Positions 16,431 through 24,873 of a stretch of DNA of 45,329 nucleotides are shown piece by piece. A program made the translations under genes and the position numbers. Numbering within the stretch: position 1 is the first letter of the stretch; every line of letters begins with the position of its first letter. This DNA is from an uncultured Prevotella sp. Lineage in GTDB: Bacteria > Bacteroidota > Bacteroidia > Bacteroidales > Bacteroidaceae. Location: assembly GCA_900315545.1 (NCBI GenBank), contig OMZM01000013.1, positions 1-45,329 on the forward strand. Reading direction: 5' to 3'. Below the pieces are notes generated by a model that did no database searches, had not been told where the DNA came from, and saw only the letters and a list, made by a program, of their open reading frames with translations.

Positions 16431-16448
16431 ATACCTACAAGTAGGTAT
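16431..16448. promoter_or_regulatory. Palindrome ATACCTAC-AA-GTAGGTAT, candidate operator
   Basis: Perfect 8-bp arms around a two-base centre, 38 bases upstream of the feoB -7 box. Position and symmetry suit a dimeric repressor or activator. The cognate protein is not identified; no close match to a classical Fur box was recognised. Confidence 0.5.
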
Positions 16449-16465
16449 GTCGGCGACGTGTTCAC

Positions 16466-16502
16466 AGCGTCGGCAGTCATTATAGTTTGCTATGCCGACG
16501 CT
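16466..16502. other. Intergenic hairpin
   Basis: Perfect 10-bp inverted repeat AGCGTCGGCA / TGCCGACGCT with a 17-base loop in the feoB-exbB divergent region, just outside repeat copy B. It has no T run on either strand, so it is not a normal terminator. Confidence 0.5.
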
Positions 16503-16566
16503 CGAAAAAATCTCCACGCCGTAGACTGTTTTCAGCATCGGCTGATAACCATCCGCAGAAAAATAC

Positions 16567-16998
16567 ATAATCAATTTTCGCCCGTTTACAGTCGCAAGAA
16601 TGCCCGCGAAAGTCGTTCCGAAATATTTTTCGGCAAATACGCGAGTATTTTGGCTTGTTGTCTAAGTCGTTGACTGTTAGCACTTTGACTCTTAAATACG
16701 GATTACAGGATTTTTACAAGCATCTTGTAATCCTCTTACAGATACTCCGTCACATCCTTACAAGCACTCTGTAACGATATGACAGCCAATCCGTAATCGT
16801 GTGAAAACGTACATTTCCCAGCCTCAAACATGCCCTTTGACATTTTTAACACGCATATTTGACGATAATATTAACAGGTTTTCACACTTTCAGCACCTGT
16901 TCCACATCTATTTGGAGAGTTTTTCCCTGTCAAAATTTTTCATACTTTTTCGTCCCTCAGCAAAACCGCGCACACTTTGGCACACTTTTTGTAGTGAA
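16567..16998 (+). repeat. Dispersed intergenic element, copy B
   Basis: Plus-strand copy, closest to copy A. It has the left module (ATAATCAATTTTCGCCCG, GAATGCCCGCGAAAGTCG, ATACGCGAGTATTT), then the shared stems GGATTACA/TGTAATCC and TTACAGA/TCTGTAA, then TCAAACATGCCCTTTGACA. The right module has TTTTTCCCTGTCAAAA, TTTTCATACTTTTTCGTCC and TTTGGCACACTTTTTG. It ends about 140 bases before exbB and points towards it. Confidence 0.9.
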
Positions 16999-17075
16999 GT
17001 TTTTTCTTTCGCCCCGCTTTTGGCTTTTTGCTTCCATTCTGACGGTTTCTTACAGTTTTTTAATACCTTTTCTGC

Positions 17076-17104
17076 TTGTATATGCGCAAATTTATCTACA
17101 TTTG
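17076..17104 (+). promoter_or_regulatory. Promoter of the exbB operon
   Basis: TTG (17076-17078), 18 bases, then TACATTTG (17097-17104), 36 bases before the exbB ATG and outside the repeat. Confidence 0.6.
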
Positions 17105-17140
17105 CACACTGAAAATAAATGAAACAAAAATAAATCATAT

Positions 17141-18001
17141 ATGAAACAGTTTATGTGGAAATACATGTTTGTCGTAGGCTTCATGGCTTTTATGCTCTTG
17201 CCTGTGTCTGCCCAGCAGAAGACCGACAGTGCTGCGCAGCGGGAGACCGACACGTTAGTGGCAGATAATGAAGTTGTTGCGGCAGACAGTGATAGTGTTT
17301 TGTCATCACAGCTGACCGACGTAGCCGACGACAGTATGGCTGCCGATGAGGAAGATGCAGGTGTATATCAGACGCTGAAAACAAAGTTCATCGAGGGCAA
17401 TGCCGGCTTTATGTCGCTGGTGGCACTCGCGCTTGTTCTCGGACTGGCTTTCTGCATAGAGCGAATAATATACCTGACACTATCGCAGGTAGACACTCAG
17501 AAGTTGATGGCAGACATCGACCGTCTCGTGGAGGCTGGCGACATAGAGGGCGCCAAGACTTTGTGCCGCAATACGCGCGGACCGGTGGCATCGGTGTGCT
17601 ATCAGGGACTGCTGCGCATGGGCGAGCCGATGGAAGACGTGGAGCGCTCGATAGCCAGCTATGGCTCAGTGATGGTTGCCAACATGGAGAAGGGATGCTC
17701 GTGGATAACGCTGTTCATCGCTATGGCGCCGTCGCTCGGATTTCTCGGAACGGTCATCGGCATGGTCATGGCTTTCGACCAGATACAGAGTGCAGGCGAC
17801 ATAAGCCCGACAATCGTGGCTGCCGGAATGAAGGTAGCGCTGATAACAACCATATTCGGTATTATCGTAGCACTGATACTGCAACTCTTCTACAACTACA
17901 TTCTGACTAAGATAGAGCGTCTGACGGTGGAAATGGAAGATGCAGCCATAACACTGATGGACACAATAGTTAAACATCGCGCGACACATGAACATAAATA
18001 A
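17141..18001 (+). CDS. exbB: MotA/TolQ/ExbB proton channel family protein
   Basis: Inner-membrane proton-channel subunit of 286 residues that, with ExbD, harnesses the proton gradient for TonB-type transport or a related envelope machine. The N-terminal signal-like segment (MKQFMWKYMFVVGFMAFMLLPVSAQ) and an acidic region of about 50 residues precede the canonical three helices: FMSLVALALVLGLAFCIERIIY (about 90-112), then after a cytoplasmic domain WITLFIAMAPSLGFLGTVIG, then VALITTIFGIIVALILQLFY. The LGFLGTVIGM motif is diagnostic. An extra N-terminal secretion-like segment is common in Bacteroidota ExbB. It overlaps the next gene by 14 bases and heads a four-gene operon. Confidence 0.92.
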   Translation: MKQFMWKYMFVVGFMAFMLLPVSAQQKTDSAAQRETDTLVADNEVVAADSDSVLSSQLTDVADDSMAADEEDAGVYQTLKTKFIEGNAGFMSLVALALVLGLAFCIERIIYLTLSQVDTQKLMADIDRLVEAGDIEGAKTLCRNTRGPVASVCYQGLLRMGEPMEDVERSIASYGSVMVANMEKGCSWITLFIAMAPSLGFLGTVIGMVMAFDQIQSAGDISPTIVAAGMKVALITTIFGIIVALILQLFYNYILTKIERLTVEMEDAAITLMDTIVKHRATHEHK

Positions 18002-18590
18002 ATACTATCATAGGCGACCATCGAGAATGCGACGGATAAAAGACAGGAGCGCAAGCACTACTGTCTTCCGCATCATGCTGGCGCTCATCGTGCTGGTGTT
18101 TGTGCTGTTCTACACTGTGGGCTACAGGCATACTGACAACGACATACCTCAGTTTAACGCTCCGCTGCTGACAGGCGTGCTCGTGGCTGTTGCCATTCTG
18201 TTTGTTTGCGGAACGCTGGCAATGATGCTGTGGTCGGCACTGCGCAGCCACCGCAAGGGCATGCCTTTCTGGAAACAGAAGGAAAACGGTGTGCCGAAAG
18301 GAATGATAACGCTCGTAACGTTTTGTGCCGTATTTGTGCTTATGCAGCTGACATTCGGCTTCGGCAGCAGTCGCGAAATACAGATAAACAACCAGCCATA
18401 CGCTAATGTGATGTGGCTGAAAGCAGCAAACATGTTCATCGTAACGGCTGCGGTAATGCTGGCTGTCGCCATTGGAGCAATAGTGGCAGACTGGTATGTG
18501 GGCAGAAAGAACAGGGGCAGCGTCCCGTCAGCCGAAAACTACGGCTCTGCCGACACGGAAAAATATAGCACCGAGAAAGAAAAAGAATAA
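17988..18590 (+). CDS. Membrane protein of unknown function inside the exb operon
   Basis: Protein of 200 residues with four predicted membrane helices (about 27-45, 58-80, 101-121, 144-169) and a basic N terminus (MNINKYYHRRPSRMRRIKDR). The charged C-terminal tail is rich in Glu and Lys. It has no homology I recognise. It sits between exbB and exbD, overlapping exbB by 14 bases and ending three bases before exbD, so it is made together with the motor and probably belongs to the same complex. The AMLWSALRSHRKGMPFWKQKENG loop on the cytoplasmic side is the most polar stretch. Confidence 0.75.
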   Translation: MNINKYYHRRPSRMRRIKDRSASTTVFRIMLALIVLVFVLFYTVGYRHTDNDIPQFNAPLLTGVLVAVAILFVCGTLAMMLWSALRSHRKGMPFWKQKENGVPKGMITLVTFCAVFVLMQLTFGFGSSREIQINNQPYANVMWLKAANMFIVTAAVMLAVAIGAIVADWYVGRKNRGSVPSAENYGSADTEKYSTEKEKE

Positions 18591-18593
18591 GAA

Positions 18594-19124
18594 ATGTTCC
18601 TGAAAGACAGACTTCGCAAGGTTCCAGAACTCAACACTACGTCGACGGCAGACATATCGTTCATGCTGCTGATACTGTTCCTCGTAACCACATCGATGGA
18701 CATCGACAAGGGATTGTCGCGGCAGTTGCCACCCACGACACCGCCCGAAGAGATGATGAAGGAGCGCGAGGTGGAACGCGAAAACATAGTGAACATTGAG
18801 GTAGAAGCCAACGGAAAAATTACCGTCGACGACAAGGAAACAAGCCTGAAGCAACTGAAAAGCCTGCTGAAAGCATTTATCGAAAAGAAGAAAACAACGC
18901 ATGTCATCAGAATAACGTCGCACGACGATGCGAGCTACGAAACGTATTTCAAGTTGCAGAACACCATCATGTCTGTCTATCAAGCCCTGCGCAACGACTA
19001 TCTGAAGAAGCACTACGGCACGACGGTTGCCACCTGCACCGAAGAACAGTTGCAGGCAGTGCGCAGCATATATCCGCAGCGCATCTCGGAAACATACGAC
19101 GACGAGAAAGGAGGCGCGGAATGA
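18594..19124 (+). CDS. exbD: ExbD/TolR family protein (first of two)
   Basis: Protein of 176 residues with a short cytoplasmic N terminus (RKVPELNTTSTADISFM), then a single membrane helix (LLILFLVTTSMDIDKG) starting with the conserved Asp of TADISFM that carries protons. A periplasmic domain follows with the QLPPTTPPEE stretch and the ITVDDKETSLKQLKSLL segment typical of ExbD/TolR. It works with the ExbB-like channel upstream. It overlaps the second exbD by four bases. The C-terminal extension after about residue 135 is longer than usual. Confidence 0.92.
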   Translation: MFLKDRLRKVPELNTTSTADISFMLLILFLVTTSMDIDKGLSRQLPPTTPPEEMMKEREVERENIVNIEVEANGKITVDDKETSLKQLKSLLKAFIEKKKTTHVIRITSHDDASYETYFKLQNTIMSVYQALRNDYLKKHYGTTVATCTEEQLQAVRSIYPQRISETYDDEKGGAE

Positions 19125-19597
19125 TAATAAAAAGACGCAGGCGCAGAACCGTGCCAGGACTGAATACAGCATCGCTGCCAGACCTCATATTCACGGTGTT
19201 GTTTTTCTTTATGATAGTAACTCACATGAGAAATGTTACTACGAAAGTGAAATACACCGTGCCGAAAGGCAACAACCTGACACAGATAGCCAAGAAATCG
19301 GCAGTAGTTTACGTGTATATAGGCAGGCAGAACGCCGCATCGGGCAGCGCCGGAAACAATGCCGACAACTACAGTATACAGGTGAACGACAGGATTGTAA
19401 ATATAGATGAACTGAAAGATTGCATCGTTGCCGAACGCAACAAACTGGCGCCGGAAGACGTGCCCGACATGGTTGTGTCGCTCAGAGCCGACAAAGACTG
19501 CCCGATGAGCATAGTGAGCAAAGTGAAAATGTCGCTGCGTCAGGCTAACGCACTGCGCATAAACTACAATGCAACGAACTCCAACGAGGGATTGTAG
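19121..19597 (+). CDS. exbD: ExbD/TolR family protein (second of two)
   Basis: Protein of 158 residues, start overlapping the preceding exbD stop by four bases. N terminus MIIKRRRRRTVPGLNTASLPDLIFTVLFFF contains the conserved Asp (LPDLIF) at the head of the single membrane helix. The periplasmic domain has YTVPKGNNLTQIAKK and SIQVNDRIVNIDELK, like other Bacteroidota ExbD2 proteins. Paired, unequal ExbD subunits are common in this phylum, where a heteromeric motor is likely. Last gene of the operon; no clear terminator was seen after it. Confidence 0.92.
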   Translation: MIIKRRRRRTVPGLNTASLPDLIFTVLFFFMIVTHMRNVTTKVKYTVPKGNNLTQIAKKSAVVYVYIGRQNAASGSAGNNADNYSIQVNDRIVNIDELKDCIVAERNKLAPEDVPDMVVSLRADKDCPMSIVSKVKMSLRQANALRINYNATNSNEGL

Positions 19598-19693
19598 ATT
19601 ATAATTTAAAACAATAAATGCCATAATATAAGCAGAAAACAATCCTGAAAATACAAAAAATCGGACAGTTTGTTATATTTTTACTGATAATAG

Positions 19694-19724
19694 TTGCATA
19701 TTTAAATTATTATAGCTACATTTG
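19694..19724 (+). promoter_or_regulatory. Promoter of the Lrp/AsnC gene
   Basis: TTG (19694-19696), 20 bases, then TACATTTG (19717-19724), 32 bases before the ATG. Confidence 0.7.
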
Positions 19725-19756
19725 CAACAAATAATAAAGTAATAATATAAAACATT

Positions 19757-20242
19757 ATGTCACAACACCAGTTAGATGCTTTAGACAAGAAAATACTTCG
19801 TCTTATATCAGAAGATGCACGCGTACCGTTCCTCGAAGTAGCACGCGAATGTAATGTCAGTGGTGCAGCAATACACCAGCGTATACAGAAGTTAGTAAAT
19901 ATGGGAGTACTCATCGGCTCGCAGTTCATCATAAATCCTGAAATGATAGGATATGAAACAAGTGCCTTCATAGGCTTGTCGCTGAAGAATCCGGAAGACT
20001 ACGACAAGGTGGTGGAAGGCATAAAGAAGATTGACGAGGTAACGGAATGCCACTTTACTACGGGCGGCTACGACTTGTTTATCAAGGTTTATGCGTTCAA
20101 CAATCATCATCTGATGAACATAATACACGACAAACTGCAGCCGCTTGGACTGGCTCGCAGCGAAACAATCATCTCTTTCCACAACTCGGTGAACCGTTCG
20201 CTGCCTATCGTAGACATTCCGAAGGAATACCAAAACAAGTAA
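19757..20242 (+). CDS. Lrp/AsnC family transcriptional regulator
   Basis: Cytoplasmic regulator of 161 residues. The N-terminal helix-turn-helix (residues 5-60: LDALDKKILRLISEDARVPF, then CNVSGAAIHQRIQKL) and the C-terminal RAM/ligand domain (about 70-150: AFIGLSLKNPEDYDKVVEG, TECHFTTGGYDLFIKVYAF) have standard family length. These proteins sense amino acids or small metabolites and control metabolic or transport genes. The ligand is not deducible. It has its own promoter and is followed by a strong hairpin shared with folA. Confidence 0.92.
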   Translation: MSQHQLDALDKKILRLISEDARVPFLEVARECNVSGAAIHQRIQKLVNMGVLIGSQFIINPEMIGYETSAFIGLSLKNPEDYDKVVEGIKKIDEVTECHFTTGGYDLFIKVYAFNNHHLMNIIHDKLQPLGLARSETIISFHNSVNRSLPIVDIPKEYQNK

Positions 20243-20278
20243 GCCGACAGTCAGACACATTATTATATATATAAGAAC

Positions 20279-20316
20279 AATGCTCCTCAGCACATTTTCC
20301 AGTGCTGGGGAGCATT
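20279..20316. terminator. Shared hairpin between lrp-type gene and folA
   Basis: Long stem AATGCTCCTCAGCAC / GTGCTGGGGAGCATT between two convergent genes, with one G-T pair. The T runs are weak on both sides, so it is a likely two-way terminator of moderate strength. Confidence 0.7.
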
Positions 20317-20364
20317 GTTGCAATATGTGTTCGGGCATGCATGGCTATGCCTGCGTGCTGCCGT

Positions 20365-20841
20365 TTATCTCACATAGTCGACGAAATCGTAGCAGAATTC
20401 ATGCTTCTCGTCCTTCGCGTGGCTTTCCCTTTCCACCTCTTTCCAGTCGCTGTAGTCGGGAAAGAACGTGTCGGCATCGGCAGGCGTGTCGTCAATCTCC
20501 GTCAGACAGAGCCTGTCGGCAAAGGCAATGGCTTGCTCATAGATGCTTCCGCCACCTATTATATATACGTCCTCGTCTTTACGGCAGTTGGCAAATGCTT
20601 CCTCGAGCGAGCCGTAGCACTCGCATCCGGGCAGGCTGGCAACGCTGCGGCTGATGACAATGTTTCTGCGGTTAGGCAGTGCTCCTTTAGGCAGCGACTC
20701 GAAAGTGCGGCGTCCCATGATGATGGTATGACCTGTAGTAAGCGACTTAAAGCGTTTCAAGTCGTTCGGAAGCCAGTACAAGAGCTTGTTCTTGTAGCCT
20801 ATGGCCCTGTTCTTTGCGACAGCAGCAATGATGTTTATCAT
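20365..20841 (-). CDS. folA: Dihydrofolate reductase
   Basis: Enzyme of 158 residues that reduces dihydrofolate to tetrahydrofolate with NADPH. Motifs: N-terminal INIIAAVAKNRAIGYKNKLLYWLPNDLKRFK (with the active-site loop and the acidic Asp of PNDLKRF), GHTIIMGRRTFESLP, NRRNIVISR, and the second NADPH region VYIIGGGSIYEQAI. Length and order are standard. It lies 39 bases after thyA, whose product dihydrofolate it recycles, a frequent pairing. Confidence 0.96.
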   Translation of the reverse strand: MINIIAAVAKNRAIGYKNKLLYWLPNDLKRFKSLTTGHTIIMGRRTFESLPKGALPNRRNIVISRSVASLPGCECYGSLEEAFANCRKDEDVYIIGGGSIYEQAIAFADRLCLTEIDDTPADADTFFPDYSDWKEVERESHAKDEKHEFCYDFVDYVR

Positions 20842-20880
20842 GTTTGTTGTATATGTTTTTTAATTTGTTGTCATTAGTTC

Positions 20881-21675
20881 CTATACTGACACCGTTGCTG
20901 CGATGTGCGGATAGGGGTCGTAGCCTTCAAGCTGGAAGTCTTCGTACTTGAAGCTGAAAAGGTCTTTCACGTCAGGATTTATAACCATCTTTGGCAATTT
21001 GCGAGGTGTTCTCGTCAGCTGAAGACGTGCCTGCTCGAAGTGGTTTTTATATAGGTGAGTGTCGCCGGTGGTGTGTATGAAGTCGCCGGCTTTCAGTCCT
21101 GTGGTCTGCGCCATCATCATCAGGAGCAGTGCGTAGGATGCAATGTTGAACGGAACTCCCAAGAATGTGTCGGCAGAACGCTGGTAGAGTTGCAGCGATA
21201 GTCTGCCGTTGGCAACGTAAAACTGGAACATTGTGTGGCATGGAGGCAGTGCCATCTTCTCAACTTCAGCCACGTTCCATGCGCTGACAATCATTCGCCG
21301 AGAGTCGGGAGAGTTCTTTATAAGGTTCAGAACATTCTGTATCTGGTCTATCGTGCCACCATGATAATCTGGCCATGAGCGCCATTGATGTCCGTAGACA
21401 GGACCCAGTTCTCCGTTTTCGTCAGCCCATTCGTTCCATATACGCACTCCGTGTTCCTGCAAATAGCGTACGTTTGTGTCGCCGTTGAGAAACCACAGCA
21501 GTTCGTAGATTATCGATTTCAGGTGCAACTTCTTTGTCGTGAGCAGCGGAAAGCCGTCTTCGAGATTGAAGCGCATCTGGTGTCCGAAGATGCTTTTCGT
21601 GCCGGTGCCGGTACGGTCGGTCTTTTCCACGCCTTCGGTCATTATCCTGTTTAGTAAATCCAAGTATTGTTTCAT
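20881..21675 (-). CDS. thyA: Thymidylate synthase
   Basis: Enzyme of 264 residues that methylates dUMP to dTMP with methylenetetrahydrofolate. The catalytic Cys146 lies in [11 protein letters not shown], and the DRTGTGT phosphate-binding loop is at residues 20-26. The nucleotide-binding [24 protein letters not shown] and DTHLYKNH stretches are all present, and the C terminus ends HIAATVSV. Length equals that of the Escherichia coli enzyme. It starts 25 bases after the stop of the RsmF-like gene and is followed by folA. Confidence 0.97.
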   Translation of the reverse strand: MKQYLDLLNRIMTEGVEKTDRTGTGTKSIFGHQMRFNLEDGFPLLTTKKLHLKSIIYELLWFLNGDTNVRYLQEHGVRIWNEWADENGELGPVYGHQWRSWPDYHGGTIDQIQNVLNLIKNSPDSRRMIVSAWNVAEVEKMALPPCHTMFQFYVANGRLSLQLYQRSADTFLGVPFNIASYALLLMMMAQTTGLKAGDFIHTTGDTHLYKNHFEQARLQLTRTPRKLPKMVINPDVKDLFSFKYEDFQLEGYDPYPHIAATVSV

Positions 21676-21700
21676 GTTTATATTTTATTGTTTTCGTTCG

Positions 21701-23119
21701 TCATAGAGTCATTCTCACCCTCCATTCGTTAGGGTATAAGTTGTTCGATCTGTTGCCAATGTTCTTCACAAAGCCCAGTGGCAGACCTTTATAGCATACC
21801 ACTACGTATCCGCGAGGCACGTCGCCATGAAGTTCGATGGACTCCTTTCGCAGATATTTTATGGCATCTTCGTATTCCAGATCTACGCATGGGAACGCAT
21901 CTTTCTTGAGTATCGTCGACAAGGCGAGCGCCTGATGCGGTATGAAGTCGCGCCCTTTTGTCTGTCCGATGGTAATTCCTGCATGAACGATGCGCAGGTT
22001 TTTCCCTGCAGTTTTATATATCTGTTCCCACATTTTAGGGAAAGCGACAATGTCGCCGTCAGTCTCTATCGTAGTGAAATCATCGGCACGACGTATGTAT
22101 TTAGACAGGTCAACGGTACCATTCTTGCCATTGTTCCTGTTCTTTCCCTTTATGTTTCTGTTGGCTTTGCTATATATTGTAGTGTCGTCCTTTTTCCTTA
22201 TGACCGCCATGAACAACCCTTCGCCTTCAGTCTTGCCTGGAATGAAGCGGTAGACAGGCATGTTGAAATCTTTGAGCAGGCTGCCGCTGATGTTCCACGA
22301 AGGCTCTGTCGGTATGTCGATAACCTCGCCTCCGAGCTCGTCTGCTATCCATCTGATGTTCTCCTCGTTCTCTCTGGTGTTGAAAGTGCATGTGGAATAA
22401 ATCATCGTTCCTCCGTCGCGAAGACATTTCCAAGCCTCGCTCACAATCTCGCGCTGCAATGCCTGACATTTCGCAACGCTCTGCGGGCTCCATTCTTCTA
22501 TGGCTTGATGGTCTTTACGGAACATCCCTTCGCCTGAACATGGTACGTCGCACAGTATGAAATCGAACATTATGCCAGATCGCGAAAAGTCTTTGGGGTA
22601 GTTGTTGGTAACTATCGTATTCGGGAAACCCTGCTTCTGTATGTTTTCCGACAGTATGTTGGCACGCTTTCCGATAGGTTCGTTGGCTATCAGAAGGCTG
22701 TCTTGCGGCATTATTGTCCTCAGTATTGTCGATTTCCCACCAGGTGCGGCACACATGTCGAGTATTGCCAGTGGCGCCAAGTCTGTCTTTTCGATGTCAT
22801 CGTCAGCAGTTCTTTTGCCGAGCAATGTGCCTACTACGTGGTTGAGAAACATAGAAGATGCTTCCTGAACATAGTATGCTCCGGCATGAAGCAATGGGTC
22901 GAGGGTAAACAGTGGCCGCTCTTTCAGGTAGAAACCATCGTTGCACCATGCCACAGGCTTGCCTACAGTGTCTGTGTCAAACGGTATGTCGCTTGTCTTA
23001 GCACGGTTTAGTCGTATGCTGACGGTAGCTTTTTCTGCCAAAGCATCACACAATCGACGACTATTTTCGTCGCCGATAATATCTTTCATCTGCAATATAA
23101 AGTCGTTTGGCAGTTGCAT
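21701..23119 (-). CDS. RsmF-like rRNA cytosine-C5 methyltransferase
   Basis: SAM-dependent RNA m5C methyltransferase of 472 residues (NOL1/NOP2/Sun family). The Rossmann core has the SAM motif MCAAPGGKST (about 122-131), the DVPCSGEGMFRK motif (Cys194) and the nucleophile Cys244 in YSTCTFNTRENE. An N-terminal domain carries the substrate-binding LDPLLHAGAYYVQEASSMF. The C-terminal extension (about 330-472, with VDLEYEDAIKYLRKE and GYVVVCYKGLPLGFVK) is the PUA-like RNA-binding part seen in RsmF, which distinguishes it from RsmB. Likely target is 16S rRNA. It is in a leftward run downstream of gldH. Confidence 0.93.
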   Translation of the reverse strand: MQLPNDFILQMKDIIGDENSRRLCDALAEKATVSIRLNRAKTSDIPFDTDTVGKPVAWCNDGFYLKERPLFTLDPLLHAGAYYVQEASSMFLNHVVGTLLGKRTADDDIEKTDLAPLAILDMCAAPGGKSTILRTIMPQDSLLIANEPIGKRANILSENIQKQGFPNTIVTNNYPKDFSRSGIMFDFILCDVPCSGEGMFRKDHQAIEEWSPQSVAKCQALQREIVSEAWKCLRDGGTMIYSTCTFNTRENEENIRWIADELGGEVIDIPTEPSWNISGSLLKDFNMPVYRFIPGKTEGEGLFMAVIRKKDDTTIYSKANRNIKGKNRNNGKNGTVDLSKYIRRADDFTTIETDGDIVAFPKMWEQIYKTAGKNLRIVHAGITIGQTKGRDFIPHQALALSTILKKDAFPCVDLEYEDAIKYLRKESIELHGDVPRGYVVVCYKGLPLGFVKNIGNRSNNLYPNEWRVRMTL

Positions 23120-23212
23120 TTACAGTATAGTATGTTGGTCTCTGACACGTTGCAGTGTATACCGTGCATAGACGATTCTTATATTGTGAAGCAGAAAGTT
23201 GTGCCTGTTTTG

Positions 23213-23701
23213 TCAGTCATCTTTCTCTATTATCAGTCCAATGTCTGACACTCCGCGCAATATATCCCTTCTCATATTGTGTCTGATGTTTATGTGCAGA
23301 GAGTCATCTTTGTTGAGAGTCAGTTTCCTGAAAGGTATTATTTGCAGCCACAGGCTTTGTCCGTGTCCCAGTTTTCGTCCGTTTCTGTCAGCCAGCTGAC
23401 AGTCTACCGTGTCGGTCAGTTGTCTTCCCGACGGCATCACGGTTTGCTCTACAATCAGATTTAGCGACATGAACGGATACTTGTCGTTAGTGCGTATGCC
23501 TATCATCTCGTTGTAGTTTCCAGCGGATTTTATGTGTGCTACGTCGTAGACTGTTGTAGTTGTCTTGTCCCATCCGTCTATTTCCACGCTCTGGTATGAC
23601 GTGTAGACCACATTGTCTTGGCATGCCATGAGTGGAAAGGCAACAACTGCGACGGAAAGAAGTCCGGCAGCGGCAACATATTTCATCATGTTATTCCGCA
23701 T
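23213..23701 (-). CDS. gldH: Gliding motility-type lipoprotein GldH
   Basis: Lipoprotein of 162 residues from the chosen start. The signal peptide MRNNMMKYVAAAGLLSVAVV ends in a lipobox (PLMAC), giving a lipidated Cys27. The mature part has a beta-rich fold with QDNVVYTSYQSVEIDGWDK and a C terminus GVSDIGLIIEKDD typical of GldH. In Flavobacterium GldH is needed for gliding; in non-gliding Bacteroidales it persists with no proven role, though it may be tied to envelope function. The longer frame upstream runs into ricT and lacks a sensible signal peptide, so the internal ATG four bases after the ricT stop is preferred. Confidence 0.87.
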   Translation of the reverse strand: MRNNMMKYVAAAGLLSVAVVAFPLMACQDNVVYTSYQSVEIDGWDKTTTTVYDVAHIKSAGNYNEMIGIRTNDKYPFMSLNLIVEQTVMPSGRQLTDTVDCQLADRNGRKLGHGQSLWLQIIPFRKLTLNKDDSLHINIRHNMRRDILRGVSDIGLIIEKDD

Positions 23702-23705
23702 GAAG

Positions 23706-24866
23706 TTATCCGTTTTTATCCTCTTTGTTGTTCTTTGCCTGAGCCTGTTTGCGGCGTTGCTGCTGGTTGCGGTTGTTTTTCTTCTTCTTTTTCTTGCTCT
23801 TGTCAAATCGCGTTATGCTTTCTCCTTCGAGCAAGTCCTTGCTGCGGTTGTCGTTGTCGGCAAGTGTGTCGCTCAGCGATGCAGGTTTTTCGCCTCTCTT
23901 GTTCATCTCTATAATTTTTATAGCCCTGCTTGCCGGTATAGTCTCAAGGTTTGCCGCAATGCGTTTGTCGGTAGAGTATGTAACAAGTCCAGCAAGTATG
24001 TCAGCCTTGAAGTGATAGTAGTCTGCGTCTTGAGTCTGCAACACTACTTCGCGGCTCGGCATTTTTTTGCCAGCCTCAATGTAGTCGTCAACCTCGTAGT
24101 TGAGGCAGCATTTCAGTTTGGCGCACATTCCTGCCAGTTTCTGCGGGTTGAGTGATATGTCCTGATAGCGTGCAGCGTTGGTGCCGACCGAAACAAAGTT
24201 CTTCATCCACGTTGCGCAGCAGAGTTCGCGTCCGCATGGTCCTGTGCCTCCGATTCTGCCTGCCTCCTGTCGCGCGCCTATCTGTTTCATTTCTATTCTT
24301 ACGTGGAATGTTGCTGCCAGGTCCTTTATGAGTTGTCGGAAGTCAACTCGTTCGTCGGCAATATAGTAGAATATGGCTTTTGTTCCGTCGCCCTGATATT
24401 CCACGTCGCCTATTTTCATGTCGAGTCCCAGTCCCTTTGCTATCTCTCGACTGCGTATCATTGTTTCGTGTTCGCGTGCCTTAGCCTCGTGATATTTGTC
24501 CATGTCGGTCGGCTTAGCCAGTCGGTAAATCTTCCTGATGTCGTCTTCCGACTTCAGGTTTACCTTTTTTATCTGCAATTTCACCAGCTGTCCTGTCAGC
24601 GTAACCACACCTATGTCGTGTCCTGGATTAGCCTCCACAGCCACGATGTCGCCCTTGTGCAGTTCCAGTCCAGCCACGTTGTGATAGTATCCCTTGCGTG
24701 TATTCTTGAATTGCACTTCCACCAGGTCGGTAGACGTGTCGTTTCCGGGAACGTCGGCAAGGTAGTCGTATGTGTTGAGTTGCTTGTTTTGCCTTCCTAT
24801 TCCCTTGTGGCACAGTCCGCGTCCGCAGCCGTGCACTATCTTGAAGTTCATATCTTTGTAGTCCAT
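23706..24866 (-). CDS. ricT: PSP1/RicT family protein
   Basis: Protein of 386 residues matching the PSP1 C-terminal domain family (RicT/YaaT). N-terminal part KIVHGCGRGLCHKGIGRQNK and DLVEVQFKNTRKGYYHN; the core carries ADERVDFRQLIKDLAATFHV, then RIGGTGPCGRELCCATWM and MCAKLKCCLNYE, whose Cys residues can bind an iron-sulphur cluster. In Bacillus RicT belongs to a complex that helps RNA processing by RNase Y. In Bacteroidota the family sits near holB, as here. The C-terminal tail (after about 345) is Lys-, Asn- and Gln-rich and low in complexity. It starts seven bases after the holB stop. Confidence 0.9.
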   Translation of the reverse strand: MDYKDMNFKIVHGCGRGLCHKGIGRQNKQLNTYDYLADVPGNDTSTDLVEVQFKNTRKGYYHNVAGLELHKGDIVAVEANPGHDIGVVTLTGQLVKLQIKKVNLKSEDDIRKIYRLAKPTDMDKYHEAKAREHETMIRSREIAKGLGLDMKIGDVEYQGDGTKAIFYYIADERVDFRQLIKDLAATFHVRIEMKQIGARQEAGRIGGTGPCGRELCCATWMKNFVSVGTNAARYQDISLNPQKLAGMCAKLKCCLNYEVDDYIEAGKKMPSREVVLQTQDADYYHFKADILAGLVTYSTDKRIAANLETIPASRAIKIIEMNKRGEKPASLSDTLADNDNRSKDLLEGESITRFDKSKKKKKKNNRNQQQRRKQAQAKNNKEDKNG

Positions 24867-24873
24867 CGGATAT

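Noticed and set aside
16466-16502. Hairpin at 16466-16502 as a terminator
   Set aside because: No T run on either strand and it lies between two divergent promoters, not after a gene.
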